This document shows, one piece after another, positions 40,499-51,450 of a DNA stretch of 64,000 nucleotides. The position numbers were made by a program, and so were the translations under genes. How positions within the stretch are numbered: position 1 is the stretch's first letter; each line of letters opens with the position of its first letter. Origin of the DNA: Tenacibaculum singaporense (GTDB lineage: Bacteria; Bacteroidota; Bacteroidia; Flavobacteriales; Flavobacteriaceae); assembly GCF_003867015.1 (NCBI RefSeq), contig NZ_CP032548.1, positions 496,001 through 560,000 on the forward strand, in the 5' to 3' direction. A model generated the notes under the pieces. It did not search any database. It was given only the letters and a program-made list of their open reading frames with translations, and had not been told where the DNA came from.

Positions 40499-43400
40499 TT
40501 ATTTCTTCATTAACTTAATGGTTTCTGATTTTTTACCATCATTTGCTTCTAATAAATATATTCCCGTTTTTAAGTTAGAAACATTTACAGTACCATTAAC
40601 TGTTTTACCTGTTAACACAACTCTACCAATGGTATTTGTTATTTTATAACTTACATTTTCGTTGCTTCCAAATTTTACAGTAACATTACTTACAGCTGGA
40701 TTTGGATATGCTGTTAAGCTTGATTTTGCTTCTTTATCTAATGGTTCAGCAAACTCATCACTTGTACCTGAGACTGCTACTGAAGATGATGAATTAACAA
40801 TATTCACTGTATAATCTTCTACCTCTCCATCTGCAAAAGTTTCACAAGCTGTTGATGCTCCGTTATATTTCATAGAAACACGCATTCTTGTTTGTCCTAA
40901 TAACGCGTCTGCTGGAATAGAGATATTAGCTGATCTGTTTGCTGCTGTACTAGACGAACCTAAAGAAGTTTGTTCACTAGCCTCAAAAGTTCCATTACGG
41001 TTATAGTCAATCCAAACGGTAAAATACTCAGTGTATGAAGAACCACTAAATCCTGCACTTACAATAATTTGATTGGTTGTTCCTTGAGTAACTGTTGCTA
41101 TTTTACTAGTAAAGTCACCATATCCTCCATTTGCAGAAGTTGTATTACTCATTCCTCCAAAAGAAACATAATCTATCCATTCATAAGTAACTCTATTTCC
41201 TTTTGAAGTACAATAAGTAACAACATTATCTAAAGTAGTAACATTTACTGTATTACTTGCTGAAGAAACATTTCCTGCAGCATCTTTTGCTTTTACTGAA
41301 AATGTATAAGCTGTATTAGCGGTTAATCCTGTTACATTGTAAGATGTTGTTGTAACAGTTGTTAACTTAGTTGCTCCTTGATATACATCGTATCCTGTAA
41401 CACCTACATTATCTGTTGATGCTGTCCATGATAGGGTTAATGTAGTTTGTGCTACACTTGATGAAGCTAAACTACTAGGTGCTGTTGGTGCTTGAGTATC
41501 TGCTACAGCAGCTGTAATATTTACTGTGTAATCTTCTACTTCACCATAAGAAAATGATGCCTCACAAGCTGTTGGTGTTGCATTATACTTCATAACAATT
41601 CTCATTCTTGTAGCTCCATCTACTGCTGAACTAGGCACTGTAAATGATGTGCTCACTGGAGTATCTTTAGATTTAGCTTTTGTCCAAACCGTTTCTCCGG
41701 CATCAGAAAAATCTCCATCTTGGTTGTAATCAATCCAAACTCCGTATCCTTCGTCGTATTTTGTTCCTGTCCAGGTTGGTGTAATCGTAATAGTGTTTGA
41801 TTTTCCTTTTTCTAAATCGGTAGAAATTCCAGTATGGTCAGAGTATCCATTTCCTCCTCCTGAAGAATTATCAATACTTCCTAACTGAACTCTTCCAATA
41901 TACTCATCTGAAACGCTATTTCCTTTAGAGGTACAATACGTAATTGTTGCTGCTGTAGTAGTAGCATTTGCTGTATTACTCACTGCTGAAATATTTCCTG
42001 CAGCATCTTTTGCTTTTACAGTAAATGTATATGCTGTACTTGCTGTTAAACCTGTTACATTATATGTAGTTATTGTTGAGCTTCCTATTTTAGTTGCTCC
42101 TTGGTACACATCATACCCTGTAACACCTACGTTATCTGTTGATGCTGTCCAATTTAACGTTAAACTTGTTGCTGTTATAGAACTCGCAGCTAAATTAGTT
42201 GGAGCAGAAGGTGCTTCTGTATCGGCAGCTGCATTACTTGTAAATGAACCTGTAAACACTCCTCTACCGTAGGTAGATGCAATTACTTTGTTAGTAACAT
42301 GATCTCCACTTACGTTCCAATAATCAAATGAAGTAACACTAACATCGCTCATTCCATTATACGCTTGATTCCAATTAGGGTTTGTATCATTAAAGTTAGA
42401 TGTTGACCAAACTCCTAATTGTGTTGCTAAAATAGCTTCTGTTCTATCTAATGGATTTTGTAAAATATCTCTTACAGGAATATTTGGTAAGTTTCCTTCT
42501 TTACTCACCCAATTTGCTCCTCCATCTGAAGTAGCCCAAACACTCGTTACTCCATAGTTATGTATCGTTACGAAAATATCATTTTCTGTAGCTCCAAACC
42601 TTACTGAAGATACTGAACCAACAAAAGGTGTATTGATATTTGACCATGTAGCACTAGAATTTGTAACATTCGTTAACTTTAATAGTTTACCATTCGCTAA
42701 TCCTACAAACCATGCATTATTTGTAAAAGGAGATGCTTGAAAAGCAGTTGGGCTTGCATCTAATAATGCGTTTGTAATATTTCCTTTTGAATTTGATGCT
42801 ACATTAATACTCAAAATTGACTTCGCAGAACTTGTTGAAGCGTTTGATAATAGACGGTTTGCATCATTATCGTATCCCATAGGGTTTACAAAGTCTCCCG
42901 TATTTTGATCGCTTGATAATGTTGTTGCTCCTCCTTGTCGTCTACCTAATCCGTTCCAAGGTAAGCTAAACCTATATATTACATTATTTACATAGGTTGC
43001 AATCATATAGTCTCCATCTTTATCAACAAAGGTATAGAACCCATCACCATCACTTAATTCAGTTGAACTATTAATTCCTGCTACTGCATTTCTAAATGCT
43101 TGTGTTCCATTGTCTTGAGCACCCGCACTAAAAATTCCATTAACATCTCCTGCGCCATCAGGACCAATTCCTGCTTTTACAAACTGAGTTACATTATAGC
43201 CTTTGTTTCTTACACTAATTGTACTTCCTGCATTTCCTGAATAATAGATTCCTCCATCATTTCCGAATAATATTTTAGAAGAGTCATTATTTCCAAAGGC
43301 CATTGAATGTTGATCTGCATGAACATTTTGATGGCCAAAACCTCCATACCAATGTGATAATTGTGACCATGAAGAACCTCCGTTTGTTGTTTTAAATAAA

Positions 43401-44746
43401 TCAATACCTCCAACATATACGATATTGTCATTTGTTGGATCTGCTTCAATTACTAAATCATAAAATGCTTGTCCACGACAAAAATCGTTTGCTGCAATTC
43501 CAGTATCAGCATCATTTGGTAATGATGTTGCACTTGCTGTTGAAAAAGCATTGGTTGTTTTATAAATATGAACAGGCGCTGTACTTGTTGTACCTTGTGT
43601 TAATGCGTAAATTTTATTTGCATCGGTAGCAGAAGGTTCAATTTCTACTCTATTAGATTCAGTTAATGGAGATGCAGCTGCTTCTGTCCAAGTACCTCCA
43701 TTTGTAGAGCTAAACACTCTACCTCCGCCTTGACCTAAAGCAGAACCGATAGTTCCCATCCATAGTGTATTATTTGCACTTACTTCTAAATCATTAGCTA
43801 TGTAATAATAGTCTCTTCCTCCAAAAGCATACTTCATGTTAGCAGATTCTATTCTGTTCCATGTAGCTCCATTATCTGTAGAACGGTACAACCCTGCAGA
43901 CTGTAACCCTAACCAATTTCTAGGACTAGAAGAATCTCCATACACATGTGCTCCTACTGCAACAAATAATTCTGTTGAAGCTCCATTATCCCATGCTAAT
44001 ACATCGTTTACATAATGAATTCCTGATAAGAAAACATTACTTGCATTGTGATTAATAATTGCTTCTCCAGCTGCTGGTATATTAACTGCATTCCATGTTG
44101 TACCTCCATCGGTAGTTACATAAACACCATTTCCTACTACGTCACCTGCTGTATATTGTTCTCCTGTACCTACATACCATCTGTTAGAATTTCTTGGATC
44201 TACTGTGATAGACGTTACAGATAAGTTTCCTGGTACATTTTGTACTCTTGTCCATTGCGAGTTCGCATTACTAATATCAGTGTTTTTCCATAAACCTCCA
44301 CTTACTCCACCTGCATATACAGTACTGTTTGTAGCGTCATTTGGATCAAATAAAACAACCCTTGTACGTCCCCCTACATTGTTAGGACCTCTTTCTGTCC
44401 ATGAATTTCCATTGTCTCCTGGGTTTTTTTGTTGTGCTCGTTTTTTTAACAGATCTTCTCTCAATCCTGCTAGACTTCCATCTTCCATTTTTCCTGTAGC
44501 TGGATTCATGGTAAGTAATTGCATTTGATCGAAATACCTATTGGGTGGCAACCCTTTAAGTTTTCTTTCTTTTTTCCCCCATTTTAACGATTCATTTAAA
44601 GGACTTTCCTTTAAAAAAGTACTATGTACTTTACGTTGTTCGGCCAATTTATCAGCAACATCTTGCTTTTTAAGATAATCTGAACCAATAATTGAAATCG
44701 CTGCAACAGACAGCCCTCCAATCAGAAATTTAAACTTTTTGTTCAT
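40499..44746 (-). CDS. Secreted BNR/Asp-box protein with FN3 and GEVED repeats, T9SS cargo
   Basis: This protein has 1415 residues from the ATG at 44746; an in-frame TTG three codons upstream is less likely. It starts with a signal peptide (FKFLIGGLSVAAISIIGSDYL). Residues about 75-830 form a beta-propeller with Asp-box motifs (TTDGGTTWNAV, STDNGATWNRI, ATSDGGANWVSK). Then come FN3 (about 848-935), GEVED (937-1078), FN3 (1085-1175), GEVED (1177-1318), and a C-terminal T9SS type A sorting domain (about 1337-1415, AYPNPAVSNVTVKF). The propeller resembles sialidase/VPS10-like proteins but has no clear catalytic signature. It should be exported and anchored at the cell surface. Confidence 0.9.
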   Translation of the reverse strand: MNKKFKFLIGGLSVAAISIIGSDYLKKQDVADKLAEQRKVHSTFLKESPLNESLKWGKKERKLKGLPPNRYFDQMQLLTMNPATGKMEDGSLAGLREDLLKKRAQQKNPGDNGNSWTERGPNNVGGRTRVVLFDPNDATNSTVYAGGVSGGLWKNTDISNANSQWTRVQNVPGNLSVTSITVDPRNSNRWYVGTGEQYTAGDVVGNGVYVTTDGGTTWNAVNIPAAGEAIINHNASNVFLSGIHYVNDVLAWDNGASTELFVAVGAHVYGDSSSPRNWLGLQSAGLYRSTDNGATWNRIESANMKYAFGGRDYYYIANDLEVSANNTLWMGTIGSALGQGGGRVFSSTNGGTWTEAAASPLTESNRVEIEPSATDANKIYALTQGTTSTAPVHIYKTTNAFSTASATSLPNDADTGIAANDFCRGQAFYDLVIEADPTNDNIVYVGGIDLFKTTNGGSSWSQLSHWYGGFGHQNVHADQHSMAFGNNDSSKILFGNDGGIYYSGNAGSTISVRNKGYNVTQFVKAGIGPDGAGDVNGIFSAGAQDNGTQAFRNAVAGINSSTELSDGDGFYTFVDKDGDYMIATYVNNVIYRFSLPWNGLGRRQGGATTLSSDQNTGDFVNPMGYDNDANRLLSNASTSSAKSILSINVASNSKGNITNALLDASPTAFQASPFTNNAWFVGLANGKLLKLTNVTNSSATWSNINTPFVGSVSSVRFGATENDIFVTIHNYGVTSVWATSDGGANWVSKEGNLPNIPVRDILQNPLDRTEAILATQLGVWSTSNFNDTNPNWNQAYNGMSDVSVTSFDYWNVSGDHVTNKVIASTYGRGVFTGSFTSNAAADTEAPSAPTNLAASSITATSLTLNWTASTDNVGVTGYDVYQGATKIGSSTITTYNVTGLTASTAYTFTVKAKDAAGNISAVSNTANATTTAATITYCTSKGNSVSDEYIGRVQLGSIDNSSGGGNGYSDHTGISTDLEKGKSNTITITPTWTGTKYDEGYGVWIDYNQDGDFSDAGETVWTKAKSKDTPVSTSFTVPSSAVDGATRMRIVMKYNATPTACEASFSYGEVEDYTVNITAAVADTQAPTAPSSLASSSVAQTTLTLSWTASTDNVGVTGYDVYQGATKLTTVTTTSYNVTGLTANTAYTFSVKAKDAAGNVSSASNTVNVTTLDNVVTYCTSKGNRVTYEWIDYVSFGGMSNTTSANGGYGDFTSKIATVTQGTTNQIIVSAGFSGSSYTEYFTVWIDYNRNGTFEASEQTSLGSSSTAANRSANISIPADALLGQTRMRVSMKYNGASTACETFADGEVEDYTVNIVNSSSSVAVSGTSDEFAEPLDKEAKSSLTAYPNPAVSNVTVKFGSNENVSYKITNTIGRVVLTGKTVNGTVNVSNLKTGIYLLEANDGKKSETIKLMKK

Positions 44747-44938
44747 TTGAATCAATTTAAGTTGAATAATTAAGTTTTTATTTCCTAGTTCTTTTGCAAT
44801 TCAACCTTTTCTTTATCTTTTATACCTTTTGAATAGACTCATTTTTAACCCTTTACAAACTAAATTTTAATAGTTTAGCCACCCCTAGCTAAGTCAAAGA
44901 TTTTATTCTCATGGTATTTACAATTTAAAACAAGCAAA

Positions 44939-44960
44939 AGCCTGAGTAAAAACTCAGACT
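44939..44960 (-). terminator. Hairpin after the M4 protease gene
   Basis: AGCCTGAGT (44939-44947), loop AAAA, ACTCAGACT (44952-44960), with one G-U pair on the minus strand. The T-run is short. The stretch from here to the BNR gene start (44961-44746 region, 234-bp gap) otherwise shows nothing. Confidence 0.5.
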
Positions 44961-44989
44961 CTTGTCTTTCTTTAATGTTCTTAAAAAAC

Positions 44990-47900
44990 TTACTTTTTAA
45001 ACAATTTAGTTGTAAGTAGTTTTTGTCCGTCATTTACTTCTAAAATGTACATTCCTGTATTTAGTTTTGAAATGTCTAGATTAGAAGATTTTAAATGACC
45101 TTCTTTTACTACTTTACCAACAGTATTTATAACTTTATAACTTATTTTTTCTGCTTTTGAAGCAAGTTTAACTTGTACAAAATCTACTGCTGGATTAGGA
45201 TATGCTAGTAAGTCTAAACTTTCTTCATTTCCTATTGCTTCTCCGCTAATATTTGCTGCAAAACCAGTTATTGCAGCTACTGAAGAACCAGAAGAAATAT
45301 TAACAGTATAATCTTCTACTTCACCATAAGTAAATGTTTCACATGCTGTTTGAGCACTGTTATACTTCATAGAAACTCTAAGTCTTGTAGTTCCTGAAAC
45401 ATTTGATGGAATTGTAAAGTCTTCATAAAGGTCTCCAGCACTAGAAGAGGACCCACTTAAAACAACTTCAGTGTCTTCAAAAACACCATCTTTATCGTAG
45501 TCAATCCATGCTTTCCAGTACTCCGTATAAGAAGAACTACTAAATCCAGCACTTACATAAAGTCGATTAGACCCTGGAGCTACATTCATGATTAGGTTTG
45601 TATAGTCTTTATAACCTCCATCGTTTCCTGTAGTGTTATCAACTCCTCCCATAGAAACTCTGTCGATCCATTCGTAAGAAGAATTGTTTCCTTGAGAAGT
45701 ACAATACTCTACTGCAGATACATCTTTGGTTGTAAAAGTGGCTGTATTACTTGATGTTGAAACATTTCCTGCAGCATCTTTAGCTTTTACTGTAAAGTTA
45801 TATGTAGTATTTGCAGTCAGTCCTGTTAAGTTCATTGATGTACCACTAACAGTTCCTGCACTTGTAGTTCCATTAAATACTTCGTAACTAGCTACTCCAA
45901 CATTATCTGTTGACGCTGTCCAACTTAATGTTGCTGTCGTTTCTTCAATATTAGATGCTGTTACTGAAGAAGGCGCTGTTGGTGCCTCTGTATCTGGTGT
46001 AGCATTTGTAATATTAACTGTATAATCTTCTACTTCACCATAAGAGAATGTTGCTTCACAAGCTGTTGGTGTAGCATTGTATTTTAATACAATTCTCATT
46101 CTAGTAGTTCCTTGAGTTGCTGAAGCTGGCACTGTAAATGATGTACTTACAGGAGTATCTTTCGATGCTGCTTTTGTCCAAACAGTTTCTCCAGCATCAG
46201 AAAAATCTCCATCTTGATTATAATCAATCCATACTCCATAACCTTCACTGTAAACAGTACCTGTCCATTTTGGGGTGATAGTTATTGTATTAGAATCACC
46301 AATAGATAAATCTGTTGAAATTGTAGTGAAATCAGAATATCCTCCACCTCCATCAGAAGTGTTATCTATGCTTCCTAATTGGACTCTTTCAATATATTCA
46401 TCAGCAACACTATTTCCTTTTGAAGAACAATAATTAAGTGGTGGTGTACCTGTTGTCGTTACATTTAATGTTGCTGGTGTTCCTGTTCCACCTGCTGTAC
46501 ATTTAGCAGCTACAGATACAGTATATTCTGTTCCGCTTAATAACCCTGTAGCATTAAATGTTGTTCCTGCTACATTTGTTGTATTTCCTCCAATGGTTAT
46601 ATCATAAGAAGCTGCTCCTGAAACTGCCGTCCAAGTTACTGTAAATCCATTATCACCAATATTTGATGAATTTAAGTTTGTTGGTGCTGCTAAAGCACAA
46701 GTTTGTACAAATTCTTCTCCTACATTAACTGCATAAAAAGCATTTGTTGTAGAAATTACCTCTTGAGAGTTTGCTCCGTATAAATCGGTAGCTGCTTGAA
46801 TTGCTGCTGTTCTTGCGTCAGCATATGTTGAATTAGCTGATAAGTAATTAGCTTCCGTACGATATGCTATTTTTGCAGCTTTTGCCATACCAATTCCAGT
46901 AACATTGTATGTATCAGACGCATCATTTGTTCCAGAACCTCCAACAGTTAATAAATAAAACCATTTATTTAAAACTCCTGAGTTTGTATGAACTCCACAG
47001 TAGTCATTAAATCTTGTAGGTGTTCCACAGTTAGGGTTCTTCCAATAAGTTCCCCCGTAAGTATCTGGTTGCCCTTGTGATTTTGGATCATTCATAGAAC
47101 GTAAAGCAGCAGAACCACTACGTCTGTCTATTTCGTCTCCTATTAACCAAACTGAAAGATCTGGGTTTAAATCATTTCCATTTCCTTTTGCAAAATGTTC
47201 AACAGCTGCTCCCCAAATATCTGAAAAAGCTTCGTTTAAAGCTCCTGACTCTCTTTGATATGCTAAATTTGCTGTATAAGTACAAACGGCATGCCCTATT
47301 TCATGAGCAGCTACATCAATAGAAGTTAAAGCATCAAAGTTTCCGTTTCCTTCCTGCCCATTAGAAGAACCGTCTCCATAAGACATTACCGAACCATTCC
47401 AAAAGGCATTATCGTAGTTCGTATCAACATGTACATAACTTCTAATTTGAGCTCCACTGTTATCATAACTATTTCTGTTATGCTTTTGTAAAAAATACTC
47501 ATAAGTCATCATTGCTCCCCAATGAGCATCTAATGCTGCATCATCTTTGTTAGCACTATGTTCAGCTGTGGTCCAATTATTATCATTATCAGTAAATTGA
47601 TCGTAATTTGTAACATATGGATATGTAGAACCTGGTGCTTGGTTTTTTGCGTCTCTGGTGTAAATTTTTCTTCCAGAATCACTTAAAATGTAGTTACCTC
47701 CACTTAGTGACGTTTCAATAGTTCTTGTACCACTATAACGAGTTTGTGCAGTACCTGATACAAACGCTGCTGTTATAGCTTCTGTAGCTTTTTTACTTTT
47801 TTTAGCATGTTCGGTAAGTTCACCTACATGACCAAATTCATCTAAATGCTTAATAATAGCATTGTAAAATAATGCTTCTCCTGTGTGAGCATCTATATAT

Positions 47901-48475
47901 AAATAACCTCTGCTAAGTGGTTTTGTAGCAAAGATGTCAAATTTATAAGCTAGTCTTGGTTCTTTTTTTCCAATTACCTCTCTAGGAAGAATTAATAACT
48001 CACCTTCAGGCTTTTTATAATTATCCATTTCTTTGGCAGCCTCAGGAAATTCCCATAAATACTTTTCTGCTCCTGTGTGTGATAAAGCTTTTTGGAATGC
48101 TTGAGCTTTTGAAAGTTTTGGAATTACTTTTACTTTTCCTACATCATAAAACTCTCCATTCATACTCATTAAAGCACCATTTTTTGCATGCGCTGTATAA
48201 GTGGCAAACTCTACTTTTACTCCTTTAAATTTTTGTTGAAATTTTTCATGTGTAAAACCTAATTCATCTCTGTTTGATTTAATTTTTTGTAAGCCATCAT
48301 TTTTAAATAGCTTTAATTTTTGTCTAATTAAATCTGGTGCTTTTTGTAAAGACACCTTTGAAGATTTGTTGAACTTAACGTGTTTTAACTCTCTATTTTC
48401 TTGGGCGTTTATGGTGTAAACTCCTGCGAATAGAAAAGCAGATAAAAACACAGTTCTTGCATAATTGTGTTTCAT
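44990..48475 (-). CDS. Secreted M4 (thermolysin-type) metalloprotease, T9SS cargo
   Basis: This 1161-residue protein has a signal peptide, then a propeptide (about 25-240, FTP/PepSY-like). The M4 catalytic domain (about 250-590) has the zinc motif HEIGH at 391-395 and the third ligand Glu415 in NEAFSD. It is followed by FN3 (588-676), GEVED (679-822), FN3 (825-914), GEVED (920-1058) and a C-terminal T9SS sorting domain (about 1080-1161). It should degrade proteins outside the cell. Only 66 bp separate it from the upstream M43 gene, which includes a terminator, so its expression may depend on read-through. Confidence 0.95.
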   Translation of the reverse strand: MKHNYARTVFLSAFLFAGVYTINAQENRELKHVKFNKSSKVSLQKAPDLIRQKLKLFKNDGLQKIKSNRDELGFTHEKFQQKFKGVKVEFATYTAHAKNGALMSMNGEFYDVGKVKVIPKLSKAQAFQKALSHTGAEKYLWEFPEAAKEMDNYKKPEGELLILPREVIGKKEPRLAYKFDIFATKPLSRGYLYIDAHTGEALFYNAIIKHLDEFGHVGELTEHAKKSKKATEAITAAFVSGTAQTRYSGTRTIETSLSGGNYILSDSGRKIYTRDAKNQAPGSTYPYVTNYDQFTDNDNNWTTAEHSANKDDAALDAHWGAMMTYEYFLQKHNRNSYDNSGAQIRSYVHVDTNYDNAFWNGSVMSYGDGSSNGQEGNGNFDALTSIDVAAHEIGHAVCTYTANLAYQRESGALNEAFSDIWGAAVEHFAKGNGNDLNPDLSVWLIGDEIDRRSGSAALRSMNDPKSQGQPDTYGGTYWKNPNCGTPTRFNDYCGVHTNSGVLNKWFYLLTVGGSGTNDASDTYNVTGIGMAKAAKIAYRTEANYLSANSTYADARTAAIQAATDLYGANSQEVISTTNAFYAVNVGEEFVQTCALAAPTNLNSSNIGDNGFTVTWTAVSGAASYDITIGGNTTNVAGTTFNATGLLSGTEYTVSVAAKCTAGGTGTPATLNVTTTGTPPLNYCSSKGNSVADEYIERVQLGSIDNTSDGGGGYSDFTTISTDLSIGDSNTITITPKWTGTVYSEGYGVWIDYNQDGDFSDAGETVWTKAASKDTPVSTSFTVPASATQGTTRMRIVLKYNATPTACEATFSYGEVEDYTVNITNATPDTEAPTAPSSVTASNIEETTATLSWTASTDNVGVASYEVFNGTTSAGTVSGTSMNLTGLTANTTYNFTVKAKDAAGNVSTSSNTATFTTKDVSAVEYCTSQGNNSSYEWIDRVSMGGVDNTTGNDGGYKDYTNLIMNVAPGSNRLYVSAGFSSSSYTEYWKAWIDYDKDGVFEDTEVVLSGSSSSAGDLYEDFTIPSNVSGTTRLRVSMKYNSAQTACETFTYGEVEDYTVNISSGSSVAAITGFAANISGEAIGNEESLDLLAYPNPAVDFVQVKLASKAEKISYKVINTVGKVVKEGHLKSSNLDISKLNTGMYILEVNDGQKLLTTKLFKK

Positions 48476-48506
48476 TTTTGAAGGGTTTAGTTAATTGATT
48501 TAATTA

Positions 48507-48534
48507 AAAAGCCTGAGTTATTTCTCAGGCTTTT
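48507..48534 (-). terminator. Terminator between M43 and M4 genes
   Basis: AAAAGCCTGAG (48507-48517), loop TTATTT, CTCAGGCTTTT (48524-48534): a perfect 11-bp stem with A- and T-runs on both sides. Confidence 0.75.
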
Positions 48535-48541
48535 GTAAGAT

Positions 48542-51238
48542 TTATTTTTTAAATACCTTAGTAGTTAGTAGTTTTTGACCATCATTAACTTCTAAAATAT
48601 ACATACCTGTATTTAGTTTAGAAACATCAATGCTCGAAGAATTTAAGCGACCTGCTTTCATTACTCTACCAATTGTATTTACAATTTTATAAGTCATATT
48701 ATCAGCTCTAGAGGCTAATTTTACTTGTATAAAGTCTACTGCTGGATTAGGGTATGCCATTAAATCTAAGGTGTTTTCATTACCCAGTCTTTCTCCATTT
48801 ACACTAGCTGAAGATTCTTGTCTTGTACTAGAAACAATATTTACTGTATAGTCTTCTACTTCTCCATAAGTAAATGTTTCACAAGGTGTTTGAGCAGAAT
48901 TATATTTCATAGAAACACGCATTCTTGTTGCTCCTAAAGTTGCTCCCGAAGGAACATCAACTGTAGCTGTTAAGTTATTAGCACTTGATGAAGATCCTGT
49001 TACAACTTTTTCACTGCTCTCAAATGTTCCATTTTGATTAAAATCAATCCAAACAGCCCAATATTCTGTATATGAAGAACTACTAAATCCTGCACTAATT
49101 GTCATTTGGTTTGAACTTCCTAAGGCTAAAGTTGCAGTTTTTGAAGTAAAATCAGCATATCCTCCATTATCTCCAGTTGCATTCGTCATTCCTCCTAATT
49201 CAACATTGTCAATCCATTCATACGAAGAGTTATTTCCTTTTGAATCACAGTATGATACAGAGTTTGATAAAGTTGTTACGTTTATTGCACTACTAGAAGC
49301 CGAAACATTTCCTGCAGCATCTTTTGCTCTTACTGAGAAAGTATAAGCTGTAGCTGCTGTTAATCCTGTTACATTCATTGTAGTTCCTGTTACAGACCCA
49401 ATATTTGTTGTTCCTTGGTAAACATCATAACCAGTTACTCCAACATTATCAGTAGATGCTGACCAATTTAACGTTAATGAAGTTTGCGTTACACTTGATG
49501 CTGCCAAATTTGTTGGCACAGTTGGCGCAGTTGTATCTGGTGCTCCTGCTCCAATTACTACTGTATAATCTTCTACTTCACCATAAGAAAATGAAGCTTC
49601 ACATGCTGTTGGCGTTGCATTATATTTTAAAACTATACGCATTCTTGTCGCTCCATCCGTAGCTGAAGCTGGTACTGTAAAAGATGTACTAACTGGCGTA
49701 TCTTTTGATGCCGCTTTTGTCCAAACTGTTTCTCCTGAATCAGAAAAATCTCCATCTTGATTATAATCAATCCAAACACCATATCCTTCGTTATATATTG
49801 TTCCTGTCCAGGTTGGTGTAATGGTAATAGTATGAGAAGTTCCTTTTGCTAAATTTGTTGAAATTCCTGTATGATCTGAATAACCATTTCCTCCTCCCGA
49901 ACTATTATCAATAGTTCCTAATTGTACTCTTCCAATATACTCATCAGAAACACTATTTCCTTTTGAAGAACAATAAGAAATTGTTACTTCAGAAGTTGTA
50001 AAAGTTGAAGAGGCGCTGTATGCTGAATTTGATCCGTCTGAACATTTACTACGTACTTGTACTTCGTATTGAGTAGAAGCTGATAATCCGCTTAAAGATG
50101 TTGAAGTTCCAGAAACCGCATTAGTTGTCCATGATGAAGTTCCTGTTTGACGATATCTCACATCGTATGTAGCTCCTGAAACTGCTGTCCAAGATACTGA
50201 TGCACCTGAAGAAGTAATACTAGAAACAGTTACTCCTGTTGGTACTGTTGCTGTACACGAAGTAGAACCTCCTGTTTTATCAGATAACGCTAAACTTCTA
50301 CGTACTCCTCCAGTTTCTAAAACAGCACGCATTCTGTTTTTTTGTCCAAGTGTATATAAATTCATACAAGAGTCATCTGAATAATCCATATAATTTTCAA
50401 CCATATCTTCTGAACCACAAGATGTGTGTCCTGTTGAGCATCCATAATTTGCAGCGTCAGACTCTGGAGTATCAGAAACAAAATCATCAACACCACAGCC
50501 TCCATCACCCCAAATATGTCTTAGGTTTAAAAAGTGACCTACTTCATGCGTAGTTGTTCTTCCTTTGTCAAAAGGAGCTGATAAGTAAAAACCTGATCCT
50601 TTATCTGAACTACCAAAATATTGTGGACTCATTACAACTCCATCAGTAGCAGCACTACCTCCCGGAAACTGCGCATATCCTAAGATTCCGCCACCAATAT
50701 TACATACCCACATATTAAGGTACTCAGAGGTATCCCATGGATCTACTCCTCCTTGTGAAGATTTTTTCATCGCATCACTAGTTCCCCATGAAGTTTTAGA
50801 TGATGATTTTCTTGTAATACCAGTTGTTGGATTACCATCTGGATCTACTTGAGCTAAATAAAATTCTATTTCTGTATCCGCTGCTTGTGACCATTTGTTT
50901 GTCTTATCTGAATTAGTTCTTCTAAAGTCTTCATTTAAAACATCCATTTGTGACTGAATCTGTGCTACACTAATGTTTTCTTGTGAGTTACTATAAATAA
51001 CGTGTACAACTACTGGAATTTGAATAATATTTCCTACTATTTTTCCTTGGTAGTTCTTCTTTTCTGCAATTCTTTTTTGAGTAAAAGACTCTATTTCTTG
51101 CATTTTATTTTTTAAAGAAGGATTGAGGGATTGCCTGTACTCTAGGTTTTCCATTGAGTGACAGTTTCTTTTTTCTTGGGCATACGAAGCACCAACAAAA
51201 AATAAGCACAGAAGTGCTAGGGTAATTTTGTTTTTCAT
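48542..51238 (-). CDS. Secreted M43 (pappalysin-type) metalloprotease, T9SS cargo
   Basis: This 898-residue protein has a signal peptide ([16 protein letters not shown]). The M43 catalytic domain at about 60-310 has the zinc motif [11 protein letters not shown] at 231-241, within the family consensus HExxHxxGxxH except that Gly is Asn. FN3 (about 330-418), GEVED (420-560), FN3 (565-660), GEVED (662-800) and a T9SS sorting domain (about 820-898, [14 protein letters not shown]) follow. The second GEVED is nearly the same as that of the neighbouring M43 gene. A secreted gelatinase-like role is inferred. It has its own -7 box. Confidence 0.94.
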   Translation of the reverse strand: MKNKITLALLCLFFVGASYAQEKRNCHSMENLEYRQSLNPSLKNKMQEIESFTQKRIAEKKNYQGKIVGNIIQIPVVVHVIYSNSQENISVAQIQSQMDVLNEDFRRTNSDKTNKWSQAADTEIEFYLAQVDPDGNPTTGITRKSSSKTSWGTSDAMKKSSQGGVDPWDTSEYLNMWVCNIGGGILGYAQFPGGSAATDGVVMSPQYFGSSDKGSGFYLSAPFDKGRTTTHEVGHFLNLRHIWGDGGCGVDDFVSDTPESDAANYGCSTGHTSCGSEDMVENYMDYSDDSCMNLYTLGQKNRMRAVLETGGVRRSLALSDKTGGSTSCTATVPTGVTVSSITSSGASVSWTAVSGATYDVRYRQTGTSSWTTNAVSGTSTSLSGLSASTQYEVQVRSKCSDGSNSAYSASSTFTTSEVTISYCSSKGNSVSDEYIGRVQLGTIDNSSGGGNGYSDHTGISTNLAKGTSHTITITPTWTGTIYNEGYGVWIDYNQDGDFSDSGETVWTKAASKDTPVSTSFTVPASATDGATRMRIVLKYNATPTACEASFSYGEVEDYTVVIGAGAPDTTAPTVPTNLAASSVTQTSLTLNWSASTDNVGVTGYDVYQGTTNIGSVTGTTMNVTGLTAATAYTFSVRAKDAAGNVSASSSAINVTTLSNSVSYCDSKGNNSSYEWIDNVELGGMTNATGDNGGYADFTSKTATLALGSSNQMTISAGFSSSSYTEYWAVWIDFNQNGTFESSEKVVTGSSSSANNLTATVDVPSGATLGATRMRVSMKYNSAQTPCETFTYGEVEDYTVNIVSSTRQESSASVNGERLGNENTLDLMAYPNPAVDFIQVKLASRADNMTYKIVNTIGRVMKAGRLNSSSIDVSKLNTGMYILEVNDGQKLLTTKVFKK

Positions 51239-51320
51239 TTTTGAAGGGTTTTTTAAAGTTTATTTAAGAACATTTTTTCTACCTAGAAAAAACGCTCTTA
51301 ATTTTTTGTTAAAACATTAG

Positions 51321-51328
51321 CAAATATA
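51321..51328 (-). promoter_or_regulatory. Promoter -7 box of the 898-residue protease gene
   Basis: The minus strand reads TATATTTG, 83 bp before the start codon. The same sequence occurs at the same kind of position before the paralogous gene. Confidence 0.5.
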
Positions 51329-51394
51329 TATTTTTTTTACTAAAAACCTATAAAAACGAAAAATAAATTCACTATAACATACTAATAACCAGCA

Positions 51395-51424
51395 AAAAGC
51401 CTTAGAAGAATCTCTAAGGCTTTT
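51395..51424 (-). terminator. Terminator of the 910-residue protease gene
   Basis: GCCTTAGA (51399-51406), loop AGAATC, TCTAAGGC (51413-51420), flanked by A5 and T4; on the minus strand five T follow. Confidence 0.7.
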
Positions 51425-51450
51425 ACTTTTTTATGCTTTACTTTTTAAGT

